Positions 1 to 8,766 of a DNA stretch of 10,542 nucleotides are shown piece after piece. The stretch spans positions 1-10,542 of the forward strand of contig JAIITD010000048.1 of NCBI GenBank assembly GCA_022737715.1. The letters are read 5' to 3'. The notes under the pieces are model-generated. The model was not told where the DNA came from and did no database searches. It worked only from the letters and a program-made list of their open reading frames with translations. Origin of the DNA: Veillonella sp. (GTDB taxonomy: Bacteria; Bacillota; Negativicutes; Veillonellales; Veillonellaceae). Both the position numbers and the translations under genes were made by a program. Numbering within the stretch: the stretch's first letter is position 1; every line of letters starts with the position of its first letter.

Positions 1-2208
1 AAAGCGGTAGAAGCCGCAATGAACGAAGATCGCATTATGGCAGTGGTATCCCAAAAGGATGATTCTGTAGATGCACCTACCGTTCATGATTTAGCCCAAA
101 TGGGTACACTTGTAAAAATTAAACAAATGTTGCGCTTACCAGGTGGTATTGTTCGTGTTCTCGTTGAAGGTATTACTCGTATTCGTGTTATGAACATTAC
201 GAGCATGGATCCTTATTATGTAGGGGACTATGAACGTGTTGCATCTATTTTCGAAGATGATGTGGAACTTGAGGCGTATCGTCGTTTAGTACAGTCTAAA
301 TTCAATGAATGGGCTGATGAAGCTAAAACGATTACTGAAGAAGGCGTTACACGCGTTATGGAATTGCGTGACCCTTGTGAATTAGCCGATCAAGTAGCAT
401 TTATGCTGCCTGTTAATAACGCAAAACGACAAGAGTTACTAGAAGAATTATCCGTTGCAAGACGATTGAATATGATTGTTGGCATTCTTAATATGGAATT
501 ACAAATTTCTGATTTGGAAAATTCCATCAATAATCAAGTTCGTCAAGCTATGGAGAAAACACAAAAAGAGTATTTCTTGCGTGAAAAAATTCGCGTTATT
601 CATGATGAATTAGGCGATAAAGGCGATCCTGAGGAAGAAGCGGATGAATTAAGAGAGCAATTAAAAGCTCTTAATTTGAGTGAAGAGGTTCACAATCGTA
701 TCGATAAAGAAATTTCTCGCTATAGCCGCATGCCACAAATGATGCCAGAAGCGACCATTCTTAGAAATTATCTTGACTGGGTGCTAAGCTTACCATGGAA
801 CGATGTTACCGATGACCGTCTAGATATCAATGAAGCAAAAGATATTTTAGAGGCTGATCATTATGGCTTAGAAAAGGTTAAGAAACGTATCTTAGAATTC
901 TTAGCAGTTCGCAAATTGACCGGTAAGAATAGCGGTTCTATCCTTTGCTTAGTAGGACCTCCTGGTGTTGGTAAAACATCATTAGCTTCATCCATTGCTA
1001 AAGCGATGAATCGTAAATTCGTACGCGCATCCTTAGGTGGCGTTCGCGATGAAGCTGAAATTCGCGGTCATCGTCGTACCTATATTGGGGCATTGCCAGG
1101 TCGTATGATTCAAGGTATTAAAAATGCAGGGACCCGTAACCCTGTATTCTTACTCGATGAAATCGATAAATTGGCATCCGATTATAAAGGTGATCCATCT
1201 TCTGCATTATTAGAAGTATTGGATCCAGAACAAAATAGTACATTTAGCGATCATTTTATTGAAATTCCATTTGATTTCTCCGATGTATTCTGGATTACTA
1301 CGGCGAATGTGGCTTCTAATATTCCGGGCCCATTATTAGACCGTATGGAAATCATTGAGCTTTCAAGCTACATGGAAGATGAAAAATTAGAAATCGCTAA
1401 ACGCTATTTAGCACCTAAACAAATCGAAAAGAATGGTTTGAAAGATAATAAGATTAAATTATCTGATGCAGTGTTAAAGAAAATTATATCCGAATATACT
1501 CGTGAAGCTGGCGTTCGTACCTTGGAAAAAACTATTGCGAAAGCATGCCGAAAAATGGCTTACCAAGTGGTAGAACAAGATATTGAAACCCCGAAGGTTT
1601 CCGTCAAGAATTTACACGAATACTTAGGCGCGCCTATCTTTATCGATCAAGAGCGTGAAAAGAAACCTCAAGTGGGTTATGTTAACGGACTTGCTTGGAC
1701 CTCTGTAGGTGGTGTAGTATTACCTTGTGAAGCTACAACAATGGCAGGGACTGGCAAATTGGCACTAACCGGTAGCCTTGGTAAAGTAATGCAAGAATCC
1801 GGTCATGCTGCGATGAGCTATATTCGTCATAATGCAAAATCCTTGAAAATTGATGAAGAATTCTATAAAAAGTTGGACATTCACGTTCATCTTCCAGAAG
1901 GGGCAACACCAAAGGATGGTCCTTCTGCAGGGATTACGATGACATTAGCTATGGTATCTGCCTTAACGGGACGTAAGGTGCGCGCTGATCTCGCTATGAC
2001 CGGTGAAATCACATTGCGTGGCCGCGTATTACCAATTGGCGGTCTTAAAGAGAAATTGTTGGCAGCATTGTCATATGGTGTGAAAGAGGTTTTAATTCCA
2101 AAAGGAAATGAAAAAGATATTCCTGAATTACCAGATAGTGTAAAAGAAGGCCTTATCATCACACCTGTTAAGACAATGGATGAAGTTTTAGCAAAGGCAC
2201 TTGTATAA
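1..2208 (+). CDS. lon: ATP-dependent protease Lon (LonA), 5' end outside window
   Basis: Cytoplasmic AAA+ serine protease that unfolds and degrades damaged and regulatory proteins as a hexamer. The reading frame is open to base 1: the six codons before the ATG at 19 read KAVEAA and continue a typical Lon N-domain, so that ATG is internal and the gene is cut. Numbering from that Met (729 residues), I see the N-terminal substrate-binding domain (to about 160), a coiled linker, then AAA+: Walker A GPPGVGKT at 313-320, pore-loop Tyr355, Walker B Asp380-Glu381 and a sensor-2 Arg near 500. The C-terminal protease domain has catalytic Ser636 in PKDGPSAG and Lys679 in GGLKEK. These match E. coli Lon S679 and K722 at a constant offset of 43, so about 37 residues lie to the left. 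No frameshift or missing catalytic residue. The stop overlaps the engB start by one base. Confidence 0.97.
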   Translation, partial: KAVEAAMNEDRIMAVVSQKDDSVDAPTVHDLAQMGTLVKIKQMLRLPGGIVRVLVEGITRIRVMNITSMDPYYVGDYERVASIFEDDVELEAYRRLVQSKFNEWADEAKTITEEGVTRVMELRDPCELADQVAFMLPVNNAKRQELLEELSVARRLNMIVGILNMELQISDLENSINNQVRQAMEKTQKEYFLREKIRVIHDELGDKGDPEEEADELREQLKALNLSEEVHNRIDKEISRYSRMPQMMPEATILRNYLDWVLSLPWNDVTDDRLDINEAKDILEADHYGLEKVKKRILEFLAVRKLTGKNSGSILCLVGPPGVGKTSLASSIAKAMNRKFVRASLGGVRDEAEIRGHRRTYIGALPGRMIQGIKNAGTRNPVFLLDEIDKLASDYKGDPSSALLEVLDPEQNSTFSDHFIEIPFDFSDVFWITTANVASNIPGPLLDRMEIIELSSYMEDEKLEIAKRYLAPKQIEKNGLKDNKIKLSDAVLKKIISEYTREAGVRTLEKTIAKACRKMAYQVVEQDIETPKVSVKNLHEYLGAPIFIDQEREKKPQVGYVNGLAWTSVGGVVLPCEATTMAGTGKLALTGSLGKVMQESGHAAMSYIRHNAKSLKIDEEFYKKLDIHVHLPEGATPKDGPSAGITMTLAMVSALTGRKVRADLAMTGEITLRGRVLPIGGLKEKLLAALSYGVKEVLIPKGNEKDIPELPDSVKEGLIITPVKTMDEVLAKALV

Positions 2209-2906
2209 TGCAAAAGAAGAAAAAATCCACAAAACATATGGGGCCAAAACCACAATATACAAGAAAAGAAATTAAGGGGCCTCGCATTATAGCAGCAAAA
2301 TATAATACATCCTGTGTAAAAGCAGATCAATATCCTGAAGGGGATACGGTAGAAGTAGCCTTTTTAGGACGCTCTAATGTGGGCAAATCCTCGTTGATTA
2401 ATTCTTTGTGTAATTATCGTGGTCTTGCTCTTGTGAGTGGACAGCCAGGGAAAACAAAGACGATAAACTATTTTGATATTGAATCAAAAGAGGATATTAG
2501 TGAAACTGAAGAACGTCGATACCACTGGTTCTTAGTCGATTTGCCTGGATATGGTTTTGCAAAAACGAATAAAGATAACCGCAATATGTGGTCATCATTT
2601 ATATCAGATTATATATTGCATTCTGAACGATTGATGTTATTATGCTTGCTTATCGATGGGCGTCATCCAGAGATGCCTATCGACAAAGTAGCATTTGATT
2701 GGCTCGTTGAGGCCGGTGTGCCTCTTCAAATCGTGGTGACGAAGGTAGATAAGCTTAATGCTAAAGAGAAAGCAGTAAATTTAGCAAAAATTAAAGCTAT
2801 GTATCCAACTGATTCTCCACCGATTATGTATAGCTCATTGAAACATACGGGCCGTGAGTTATTACAGCAACGAATTAATAAAGTACTAGTAGGGGAGGAA
2901 GCATGA
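2208..2906 (+). CDS. engB: ribosome biogenesis GTP-binding protein EngB/YsxC
   Basis: Essential TrmE-Era-EngA-YihA-Septin-like GTPase needed for late 50S subunit assembly in bacteria. Visible G motifs: G1 GRSNVGKSS at 54-62, the switch I region with PGKT at 80-83, G3 DLPG at 111-114 followed by the EngB-typical YGFAK, G4 TKVD at 178-181, and a G5-like SSL near the C-terminus. At 232 residues it is longer than the usual roughly 195-210. The excess is a lysine-rich N-terminal tail of about 20-25 residues and an acidic insert at about 92-104, between switch I and G3. I chose the ATG at 2208 because it overlaps the lon stop (TAATG) and has a weak AAAGG ten bases upstream; the next Met (residue 11) has no Shine-Dalgarno. 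lon followed by engB is a classic Firmicute order, which supports the call. Confidence 0.95.
   Translation: MQKKKKSTKHMGPKPQYTRKEIKGPRIIAAKYNTSCVKADQYPEGDTVEVAFLGRSNVGKSSLINSLCNYRGLALVSGQPGKTKTINYFDIESKEDISETEERRYHWFLVDLPGYGFAKTNKDNRNMWSSFISDYILHSERLMLLCLLIDGRHPEMPIDKVAFDWLVEAGVPLQIVVTKVDKLNAKEKAVNLAKIKAMYPTDSPPIMYSSLKHTGRELLQQRINKVLVGEEA
2892..2898 (+). promoter_or_regulatory. ribosome binding site of polyprenyl synthase gene
   Basis: GGGGAGG lies four bases before the ATG at 2903, inside the last codons of engB. Because the start and the engB stop overlap as ATGA, this strong site fixes the start and suggests both independent initiation and termination-reinitiation coupling. Confidence 0.75.
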
Positions 2907-3874
2907 GTAATTCAAACCAGTTAGAGATGATGGAACGCATCGCTCTTGATTTAGAGGGTGTTGAACGTGCTCTTGCGTCATCCTTTAATACGGGTTCTGA
3001 AGATTTTAATACTCTGATTAGACCTTTATCCGAGGCCGGCGGTAAACGTTTGCGCGCACAATTATGCTTGCTCATTGCCAATGCAGGTACATCGGTAGAG
3101 GCAGAACGTATTAAGATTGCAGAAGCTGTAGAAATGTTACATCTAGCGACGTTGATTCATGATGATGTCTTAGATCAAGCGGAAATACGTCGCGGTGAAG
3201 AGACAATTCATAAGCATAAAGGCAATAAGGTTGCCATTTTAAGTGGTGATTATTTATTCGCTAAGGCATTCCGTATCGTATCCGAAATGCCGCATATGGA
3301 ATACTTGAAGGTCTTTTCTCATATCATCACCTGCCTTGTGGAAGGTGAGTTTATGCAAATGGAAGATGTGTATCGCATTGACCAAGGTATAGACCGATAT
3401 ATGACAAAGACGCAAAAGAAAACAGCCGATTTTATGGAGGGCTGCATGGAACTAGGGGGCCTGTTAGGTGGCTGGTCTAGTGATGAAATTATGTATCTAA
3501 AACGATATGGTCATGCGTTGGGGATGGCGTTCCAAATTACCGATGATATTATGGATTATCGCGAAACGTCAGATACGACAGGCAAACCTGTAGGCAACGA
3601 CCTTCGAGAGGGCTTGTTAACCTATCCATTGCTTAGTATTGTTAATGAAAGCAATCAGAATCAGTTGTTGCAAGATATTAAGAACCTTAATCATGGCGGT
3701 AATGAACAAGAGATTATCGATTATGTTATCGCTCAGGGTGGTATAGATAATACATTACGGGTAGCACAACAATATTGTGACGATGCGTTATCTGCATTAC
3801 AATCTATACGTGATTTTGATGGCAAAGAGTTTTTAGTATTAGCTGTTCAAAACTTAGCAGATAGAAAGGTATAA
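2903..3874 (+). CDS. all-trans polyprenyl diphosphate synthase (long-chain)
   Basis: Class I isoprenoid synthase that condenses isopentenyl diphosphate onto an allylic primer to make all-trans polyprenyl diphosphate, usually the side chain of a quinone. The sequence shows GGKRLR at 46-51, the first Asp-rich motif DDVLD at 87-91 followed by an RRG, GDYL, and the second Asp-rich motif DDIMD at 214-218 with the preceding FQ. The fifth residue before the first Asp-rich motif is Ala82. Small residues there are known to leave the product pocket open, so a long (heptaprenyl or longer) product is inferred rather than farnesyl or geranylgeranyl diphosphate. At 323 residues it has the usual length of HepT/IspB-type enzymes. 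It overlaps engB by four bases and lies one base before tatC. No quinone-biosynthesis gene is adjacent, so the exact chain length and end product remain open. Confidence 0.9.
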   Translation: MSNSNQLEMMERIALDLEGVERALASSFNTGSEDFNTLIRPLSEAGGKRLRAQLCLLIANAGTSVEAERIKIAEAVEMLHLATLIHDDVLDQAEIRRGEETIHKHKGNKVAILSGDYLFAKAFRIVSEMPHMEYLKVFSHIITCLVEGEFMQMEDVYRIDQGIDRYMTKTQKKTADFMEGCMELGGLLGGWSSDEIMYLKRYGHALGMAFQITDDIMDYRETSDTTGKPVGNDLREGLLTYPLLSIVNESNQNQLLQDIKNLNHGGNEQEIIDYVIAQGGIDNTLRVAQQYCDDALSALQSIRDFDGKEFLVLAVQNLADRKV

Positions 3875-3875
3875 T

Positions 3876-4760
3876 ATGGAGGCCTTCGAACCTAAAGATT
3901 TCGAATATCCCATAAAGAAACCTTCATTTGATAGCGTAGTTCGACAAAAGCGTCGGGAACAAGCACAAAAAGCAGAACAAGAGCAATATGCTGTGGTAAA
4001 TACTGAACAGGAAGAGAATGCTCCCGAGCCGTTATATACGGAGATGGAACAAAAGATGATGGACGAAGCTGCCAATTTATCGTTGGTAGGTCATCTATCA
4101 GAACTTCGCAGACGTATTATAATTATGGTTGTTGCTATTATTATAGGAACGGGCATTGCCTATTATTATGTAGACCTATTATTAGATATTTTATTGGCCC
4201 CTGCAGGCAAGTTATATTACATGCGTCCTACAGAAGCCTTCTTTACGTATATGAAGGTATCCATCGTAGGCGGCATAATTTTGGCATCGCCTATCATACT
4301 GCATCAAATATGGCTCTTTGTGAAACCAGCATTGACAGTTCGCGAGAAACATCTATCAAACTGGATTTTACCAGTAGCCTTTTTGTTGTTTGTAATAGGT
4401 ATTTTGTTTTCCTATATCTTAGTGTTGCCTGCTGCGGTTAAGTTCTTTATGGGCTTTGCCACCGATGAATTGCAACCGATGTTTTCCATTGGTCAATATA
4501 TGGATTTTGTATTGGCCTTTGTATTGCCGTTCGGCTTTATATTCGAACTGCCATTGATCATTATCATTATGGGATATTTTAATCTAATTACATCCCAATT
4601 CTTAAAGAAGAAACGCAAAATATTTATTTTGCTTTCCTTTATTATAGGTGCAGTAATTTCACCTACACCGGATATGTTCTCACAAACCATGATTGCATTG
4701 CCGATGATCTTATTATATGAAACTAGCCTCTTTGTGTTAGCTAAAGTGATGAAACGATAA
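3876..4760 (+). CDS. tatC: Sec-independent (Tat) protein translocase subunit TatC
   Basis: Polytopic inner-membrane receptor of the twin-arginine pathway; it binds the RR signal peptide and recruits TatA for export of folded proteins. The core starts at SLVGHLSELRRR (69-80), with Glu76 matching E. coli E15. Six hydrophobic segments follow at about 81-107, 122-149, 161-191, 205-235, 249-262 and 270-292. Signal-binding and core residues are present: Phe148 and Glu157 (E. coli F94, E103), Glu224 (E170), and the PTPDMFSQT loop. The protein has 294 residues against about 250 for most TatC; the excess is a charged, Gln/Glu/Lys-rich cytoplasmic N-terminal extension of about 66 residues. I kept the ATG at 3876 because AAAGG lies six bases upstream and the spacing to the previous stop is one base. 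Internal Met57, 61 and 62 are possible but have poorly placed ribosome sites. No tatA or tatB is nearby. Confidence 0.95.
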   Translation: MEAFEPKDFEYPIKKPSFDSVVRQKRREQAQKAEQEQYAVVNTEQEENAPEPLYTEMEQKMMDEAANLSLVGHLSELRRRIIIMVVAIIIGTGIAYYYVDLLLDILLAPAGKLYYMRPTEAFFTYMKVSIVGGIILASPIILHQIWLFVKPALTVREKHLSNWILPVAFLLFVIGILFSYILVLPAAVKFFMGFATDELQPMFSIGQYMDFVLAFVLPFGFIFELPLIIIIMGYFNLITSQFLKKKRKIFILLSFIIGAVISPTPDMFSQTMIALPMILLYETSLFVLAKVMKR

Positions 4761-4772
4761 GTACTTACTTTC

Positions 4773-4778
4773 AGGAGG
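4773..4778 (+). promoter_or_regulatory. ribosome binding site of valS
   Basis: A consensus AGGAGG lies four bases before the valS ATG at 4783, in the 22-base gap after tatC. It supports this start. The gap is far too short to contain a T-box leader. Confidence 0.8.
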
Positions 4779-4782
4779 AACG

Positions 4783-7440
4783 ATGAAAACCTACGAAAAT
4801 TTAACCACCTACAATCCTGGTGAAATCGAAAGTAAATGGTATTCCTATTGGGAAAACCAAGGTTACTTTCACGAAGAAGTAGACACTGACAAGGAACCAT
4901 TTAGCATTGTATTGCCACCTCCAAATGTAACAGGTATGTTGCATATGGGGCATGCGCTAGATAATACATTACAAGATATCTTGATTCGTTTTAAACGTAT
5001 GCAAGGTTACAATGTGTTATGGATGCCTGGTACAGACCATGCTGGTATTGCTACACAAATCAAGGTAGAAGAAATGCTCGCAAAAGAAGAGGGCAAATCT
5101 CGCTATGATTTAGGTCGTGAAAAATTCGTAGAACGCGTTTGGAAATGGAAGAAAGAATACGGCGATACTATTGTTAAACAAATTCGCAGCTTAGGTGCGT
5201 CCTGCGACTGGAGCCGTGAACGTTTTACATTGGATGAAGGGTACTATCATGCAGTGCGTGAAGTATTTGTAAGCCTTTATGAAAAAGGTTTGATCTATCG
5301 CGGTGAACGTATCATCAACTGGTGCCCTCGTTGTGCAACAGCGTTGTCTGATGTTGAAGTAGAACATGAAGATGAACACGGTCATTTATGGCATATTAAA
5401 TACCCTGTAAAAGGTGAAGAAGGTCGCTTTGTTATCGTTGCCACAACACGTCCAGAAACTATGTTCGGCGACGTAGCTGTAGCAGTTAATCCTGAAGATG
5501 ACCGTTATAAAGATTTAATTGGTAAAACATTAATCTTGCCATTTGTTAATCGTGAAATTCCTGTTATCGCCGATGACTATGTAGATGCAAGCTTTGGTAC
5601 AGGTTGTGTAAAAATTACACCAGCTCATGACCCTAACGACTTTGAAATGGGTCAACGTCATAACTTAGAATCCATCGTTGTCATGAACAATGATGCGACA
5701 ATGAACGAAGGTGCTGGTAAATTTAACGGCATGACACGCGAAGAAGCGCGTAAACAAGTGGTGGCTGAGCTTGATGAATTAGGCTTACTAGAAAAAATCG
5801 AAGATCATGACCATGCGGTTGGCCATTGTTCCCGTTGTAAAACGATTATTGAACCAATGGTTTCTAAACAATGGTTCGTAGATATGAAACCTCTTGCAGA
5901 GCCAGCATTGAAGGTTGTAAAAGATGGTGAAGTTCAATTCGTTCCTGAACGCTTTACTAAAACCTATGTAAATTGGCTCGAAAACATCCGTGACTGGACG
6001 ATTTCTCGTCAATTATGGTGGGGTCACCGTATTCCAGCATGGTATTGTGATGACTGTGGTGAAACGATTGTTAGCCGTGAAGACATTACAGAATGCCCTC
6101 ATTGTCATGGTCATGTAACACAAGATCCAGACGTACTTGATACATGGTTTAGTTCCGGTTTATGGCCATTTGCTACCATGGGTTGGCCTAAAGATACAGC
6201 AGAGCTTAAACAATGGTATCCAACAAGCGTACTCGTAACTGGTTATGATATTATCTTCTTCTGGGTTGCTCGTATGATTTTCATGGCTCTTGAGTTTGAA
6301 CATGAAATTCCATTCAAACATGTATTTATCCATGGTCTTGTACGCGATAGCCAAGGTCGCAAGATGAGTAAATCCTTAGGTAATGGTATTAATCCATTAG
6401 ATGTAATCGGCGAATATGGTGCTGATGCATTGCGCTTTACACTTGTAACAGGAAATACACCGGGCAATGATATGCGTTTCTACATGGAACGTGTAGAAGC
6501 AAACCGCAACTTTGCCAATAAAATTTGGAACGCTTCTAAATTTGTTCTCATGAATTTGACGAATTATGATGAAAGTTTTGTTCCTACTGAAGCTGATTTG
6601 ACATTGGCTGACAAATGGATTGTGGAAAAATACAATGAAACCGTAGCAAGTATTACTGCAAATCTTGATAAATTTGAACTTGGTGAAGCGGCTAGCTCCG
6701 TATATGATTTCATTTGGAATACATATTGCGACTGGTACATTGAACTTGCAAAACCTCGTTTGTATAGCGATGCTAATGAACGCGATCGTCGCACTGTACA
6801 ATATTTGCTTGTAACAATCTTGCGTCATATGCTTGAATTGTTGCATCCATTTATGCCATTCGTTACAGAACATATTTGGCAACACTTGCCTCATGAAGGT
6901 GAAAGCATTGTGATTGCTAAATGGCCAGAAGCATTAGCTTTCACAAGTCTTACAGAGGCTGCACGTCAAATGGAAGTTATGATGGATGCGATTAAAGGTA
7001 TCCGTAACATGCGCGCCGAAATGAATGTACCTTTGGGTAAAAAAGCTGAAGTTATCGTAGCACCGACTGATGCATCTATTGCTGAAGCCGTTGCAGATCA
7101 TAGCGATTATTTCGTAACACTTGCATGGGCTGAAAAGGTAACTATTTTAGGTGCGGATGATCCAAAACCTGAAAATGCAACTGTAACTGTTGTAAATGGC
7201 ATGGAAGTATATCTTCTCTTGAAGGACCTTATCGATGCAGATAAAGAAAAAGAACGTATCGAAAAAGAAAAAGGTCAAATGCAAAAAGAAATTGCACGCT
7301 TAGAAGGTAAATTGAGCAATCAAGGTTTCCTTGCAAAAGCACCAGAAGCAGTTGTTGCAAAAGAAAAAGAAAAACTAGAAGAATATAAACAAAAACAACA
7401 AGCGTTGTTAGAACGTGAAGAATTCTTAAAAACCTTATAG
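4783..7440 (+). CDS. valS: valine--tRNA ligase
   Basis: Class Ia aminoacyl-tRNA synthetase that charges tRNA-Val with valine in the cytoplasm and hydrolyses mischarged Thr-tRNA-Val. Signature motifs: the HIGH motif as HMGH at 54-57 within PPPNVTGMLHMGHA, and KMSKS at 527-531. The CP1 editing domain (about 190-345) has TTRPETMFGD and the HDPND motif with the conserved Asp283 and Asp286. Cys pairs CPRC (181-184) and CSRC (349-352) flank the editing domain, and a zinc-ribbon-like set is at Cys422, 425, 438 and 441. An anticodon-binding helical domain and a Lys/Glu-rich C-terminal coiled coil (about 815-885), typical of bacterial ValRS, complete it. The 885 residues are close to the B. subtilis length (880). 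Placement directly before folC repeats the usual Firmicute valS-folC order; tatC directly upstream is less usual. No truncation seen. Confidence 0.98.
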   Translation: MKTYENLTTYNPGEIESKWYSYWENQGYFHEEVDTDKEPFSIVLPPPNVTGMLHMGHALDNTLQDILIRFKRMQGYNVLWMPGTDHAGIATQIKVEEMLAKEEGKSRYDLGREKFVERVWKWKKEYGDTIVKQIRSLGASCDWSRERFTLDEGYYHAVREVFVSLYEKGLIYRGERIINWCPRCATALSDVEVEHEDEHGHLWHIKYPVKGEEGRFVIVATTRPETMFGDVAVAVNPEDDRYKDLIGKTLILPFVNREIPVIADDYVDASFGTGCVKITPAHDPNDFEMGQRHNLESIVVMNNDATMNEGAGKFNGMTREEARKQVVAELDELGLLEKIEDHDHAVGHCSRCKTIIEPMVSKQWFVDMKPLAEPALKVVKDGEVQFVPERFTKTYVNWLENIRDWTISRQLWWGHRIPAWYCDDCGETIVSREDITECPHCHGHVTQDPDVLDTWFSSGLWPFATMGWPKDTAELKQWYPTSVLVTGYDIIFFWVARMIFMALEFEHEIPFKHVFIHGLVRDSQGRKMSKSLGNGINPLDVIGEYGADALRFTLVTGNTPGNDMRFYMERVEANRNFANKIWNASKFVLMNLTNYDESFVPTEADLTLADKWIVEKYNETVASITANLDKFELGEAASSVYDFIWNTYCDWYIELAKPRLYSDANERDRRTVQYLLVTILRHMLELLHPFMPFVTEHIWQHLPHEGESIVIAKWPEALAFTSLTEAARQMEVMMDAIKGIRNMRAEMNVPLGKKAEVIVAPTDASIAEAVADHSDYFVTLAWAEKVTILGADDPKPENATVTVVNGMEVYLLLKDLIDADKEKERIEKEKGQMQKEIARLEGKLSNQGFLAKAPEAVVAKEKEKLEEYKQKQQALLEREEFLKTL

Positions 7441-7445
7441 GAGGT
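7438..7445 (+). promoter_or_regulatory. folC ribosome binding site overlapping the valS stop codon
   Basis: The sequence TAGGAGGT contains the valS stop (TAG, 7438-7440) and a consensus AGGAGG (7439-7444), five bases before the folC ATG at 7450. Ribosomes ending on valS sit on the folC initiation site, so coupled translation is likely (inference). Confidence 0.75.
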
Positions 7446-7449
7446 TTAT

Positions 7450-8757
7450 ATGACATACGAAGAAGCCTTAACGTATTTAGAAGATACCTCATCCTTTGGC
7501 ATAAAACCGGGGTTGGATCGTATTCGTGCATTATTGCAAGCGTTGGGGAATCCTGAACGAGATTATAAAATCATTCATGTTACAGGAACAAATGGCAAAG
7601 GTTCAGTAACAACCTATATTTCGTATGCTCTATTTACCAGTGGATTACGGGTGGGGCGATTTACATCGCCTCACCTTGAATCTTATACGGAGCGTATAGA
7701 AATTAATGATGTTCAAATTAGTAAAGACGCTTTTGGCAATTTGATCGATTGTGTTCGACAAGGCGTAGATAAGATCATTGCGGATGGGGTAGAGCCACCT
7801 ACACAATTTGAAATTCTAACGGCCGCAGCATTCCTATTCTTTAAAGAGCAAGGTGTAGACTATGCTGTTGTAGAAGCTGGCTTAGGTGGATTACTAGATT
7901 CAACGAATGTTGTGACACCAGTGGTTTCCGTTATTACTAATGTTACCCTTGATCACCAAGCGTATTGTGGCAATACGGTTGAAGAGATTGCCAAGCATAA
8001 GGCGGGCATTATAAAAGAAGGCATTCCTGTTGTAACAGCGGCTCAAGAAGGGCCGTTAAAGGTTATTGAAGACACAGCTGAAGAAAAACATGCACCATTA
8101 TATGTGTTTAATAAAAAGTTTGGTATCGATAGCCGCAGTGTAGTACCTGGTGGGCAATTGATTACGGTCAGTGCTATTGGTGCGCCACCTGCTATGTTAT
8201 TTACAACGATGGCGGGCATTCATCAATCTGTCAATTTGGCCTGTGTATTACAAGCTGTACGATTAGTTATGGAACATGATGATGCTATTAGCGAAGAAAC
8301 AATGCGCGAAGGTTTTGCTCGTGCTACTTGGGCTGGTCGTTTTGAAATAAAAAAAGCTTTGGATCGGACATTTATATTTGATGGTGCTCACAATGCAGCA
8401 GGCGCAGAATCGTTCGGCATGACTTACCATGAATTGTTTGGGGATACGCCAAAAACAATGGTGATGGCTATTTTGTCTGATAAGGATGAAATGGGTATTA
8501 TTCGCGAAGTTGTAAAGCCAAAAGATACAGTCATCGCAGTGGCTGCACCAACACCACGTACAGAGGTGCCAGAGAAATTGGTAGAAACCGTTCGGCAATG
8601 TGTGAAAGGGGTAGTGGCACAGACAGAAGACTCTGTGAGCAGTGCTCTTGATTTAGCATTACAATCGACACAAGATGGAGACATCATTGTTGTGTGTGGA
8701 TCGTTATATATTCTTGGCGAAGCTCGCGGTTGGTTACAAAACCGTATGAGCCACTAG
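7450..8757 (+). CDS. folC: folylpolyglutamate synthase / dihydrofolate synthase
   Basis: ATP-dependent Mur-ligase-family enzyme that adds glutamate to dihydropteroate and/or extends the polyglutamate tail of folates. Visible features: ATP-binding loop TGTNGKGS at 45-52, the folate-binding FTSPHLESYTERI at 71-83, EAGLGGLLDSTN at 142-153 with the conserved Glu142, LDH with His169, and Lys184 in KHKAGI, the usual carbamylated lysine. The C-terminal domain has DGAHN at 311-315, which contacts ATP and glutamate. Length (435) is normal. Many homologues have Arg where this protein has Leu148 (GLGG-x-LD), but that position varies in the family. Motifs alone do not show whether it has both activities or only the polyglutamylating one. 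It starts nine bases after valS and ends nine bases before the ligase gene, so it is co-transcribed with both. Confidence 0.95.
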   Translation: MTYEEALTYLEDTSSFGIKPGLDRIRALLQALGNPERDYKIIHVTGTNGKGSVTTYISYALFTSGLRVGRFTSPHLESYTERIEINDVQISKDAFGNLIDCVRQGVDKIIADGVEPPTQFEILTAAAFLFFKEQGVDYAVVEAGLGGLLDSTNVVTPVVSVITNVTLDHQAYCGNTVEEIAKHKAGIIKEGIPVVTAAQEGPLKVIEDTAEEKHAPLYVFNKKFGIDSRSVVPGGQLITVSAIGAPPAMLFTTMAGIHQSVNLACVLQAVRLVMEHDDAISEETMREGFARATWAGRFEIKKALDRTFIFDGAHNAAGAESFGMTYHELFGDTPKTMVMAILSDKDEMGIIREVVKPKDTVIAVAAPTPRTEVPEKLVETVRQCVKGVVAQTEDSVSSALDLALQSTQDGDIIVVCGSLYILGEARGWLQNRMSH

Positions 8758-8766
8758 GTAATCATT

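Noticed and set aside
19..21. ATG at 19 as the true start of lon
   Set aside because: The frame is open upstream and encodes conserved Lon sequence; motif offsets against E. coli Lon show an N-terminus missing from the window.
1887..2330. Long antisense frame opposite the end of lon and the start of engB
   Set aside because: It is the shadow of two strongly recognised genes; its translation is Cys/Phe-rich with no domain, and it has no ribosome site.
6397..6894. 165-codon antisense frame inside valS
   Set aside because: valS is continuous and fully motif-supported here; the antisense translation is low-complexity and resembles no protein family.
7906..7908. Position in folC where Leu148 replaces the common Arg of GLGGR, as a sign of inactivation
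   Set aside because: The position immediately after GLGG (codon 7891-7893) varies in active family members, and all other catalytic residues are intact.
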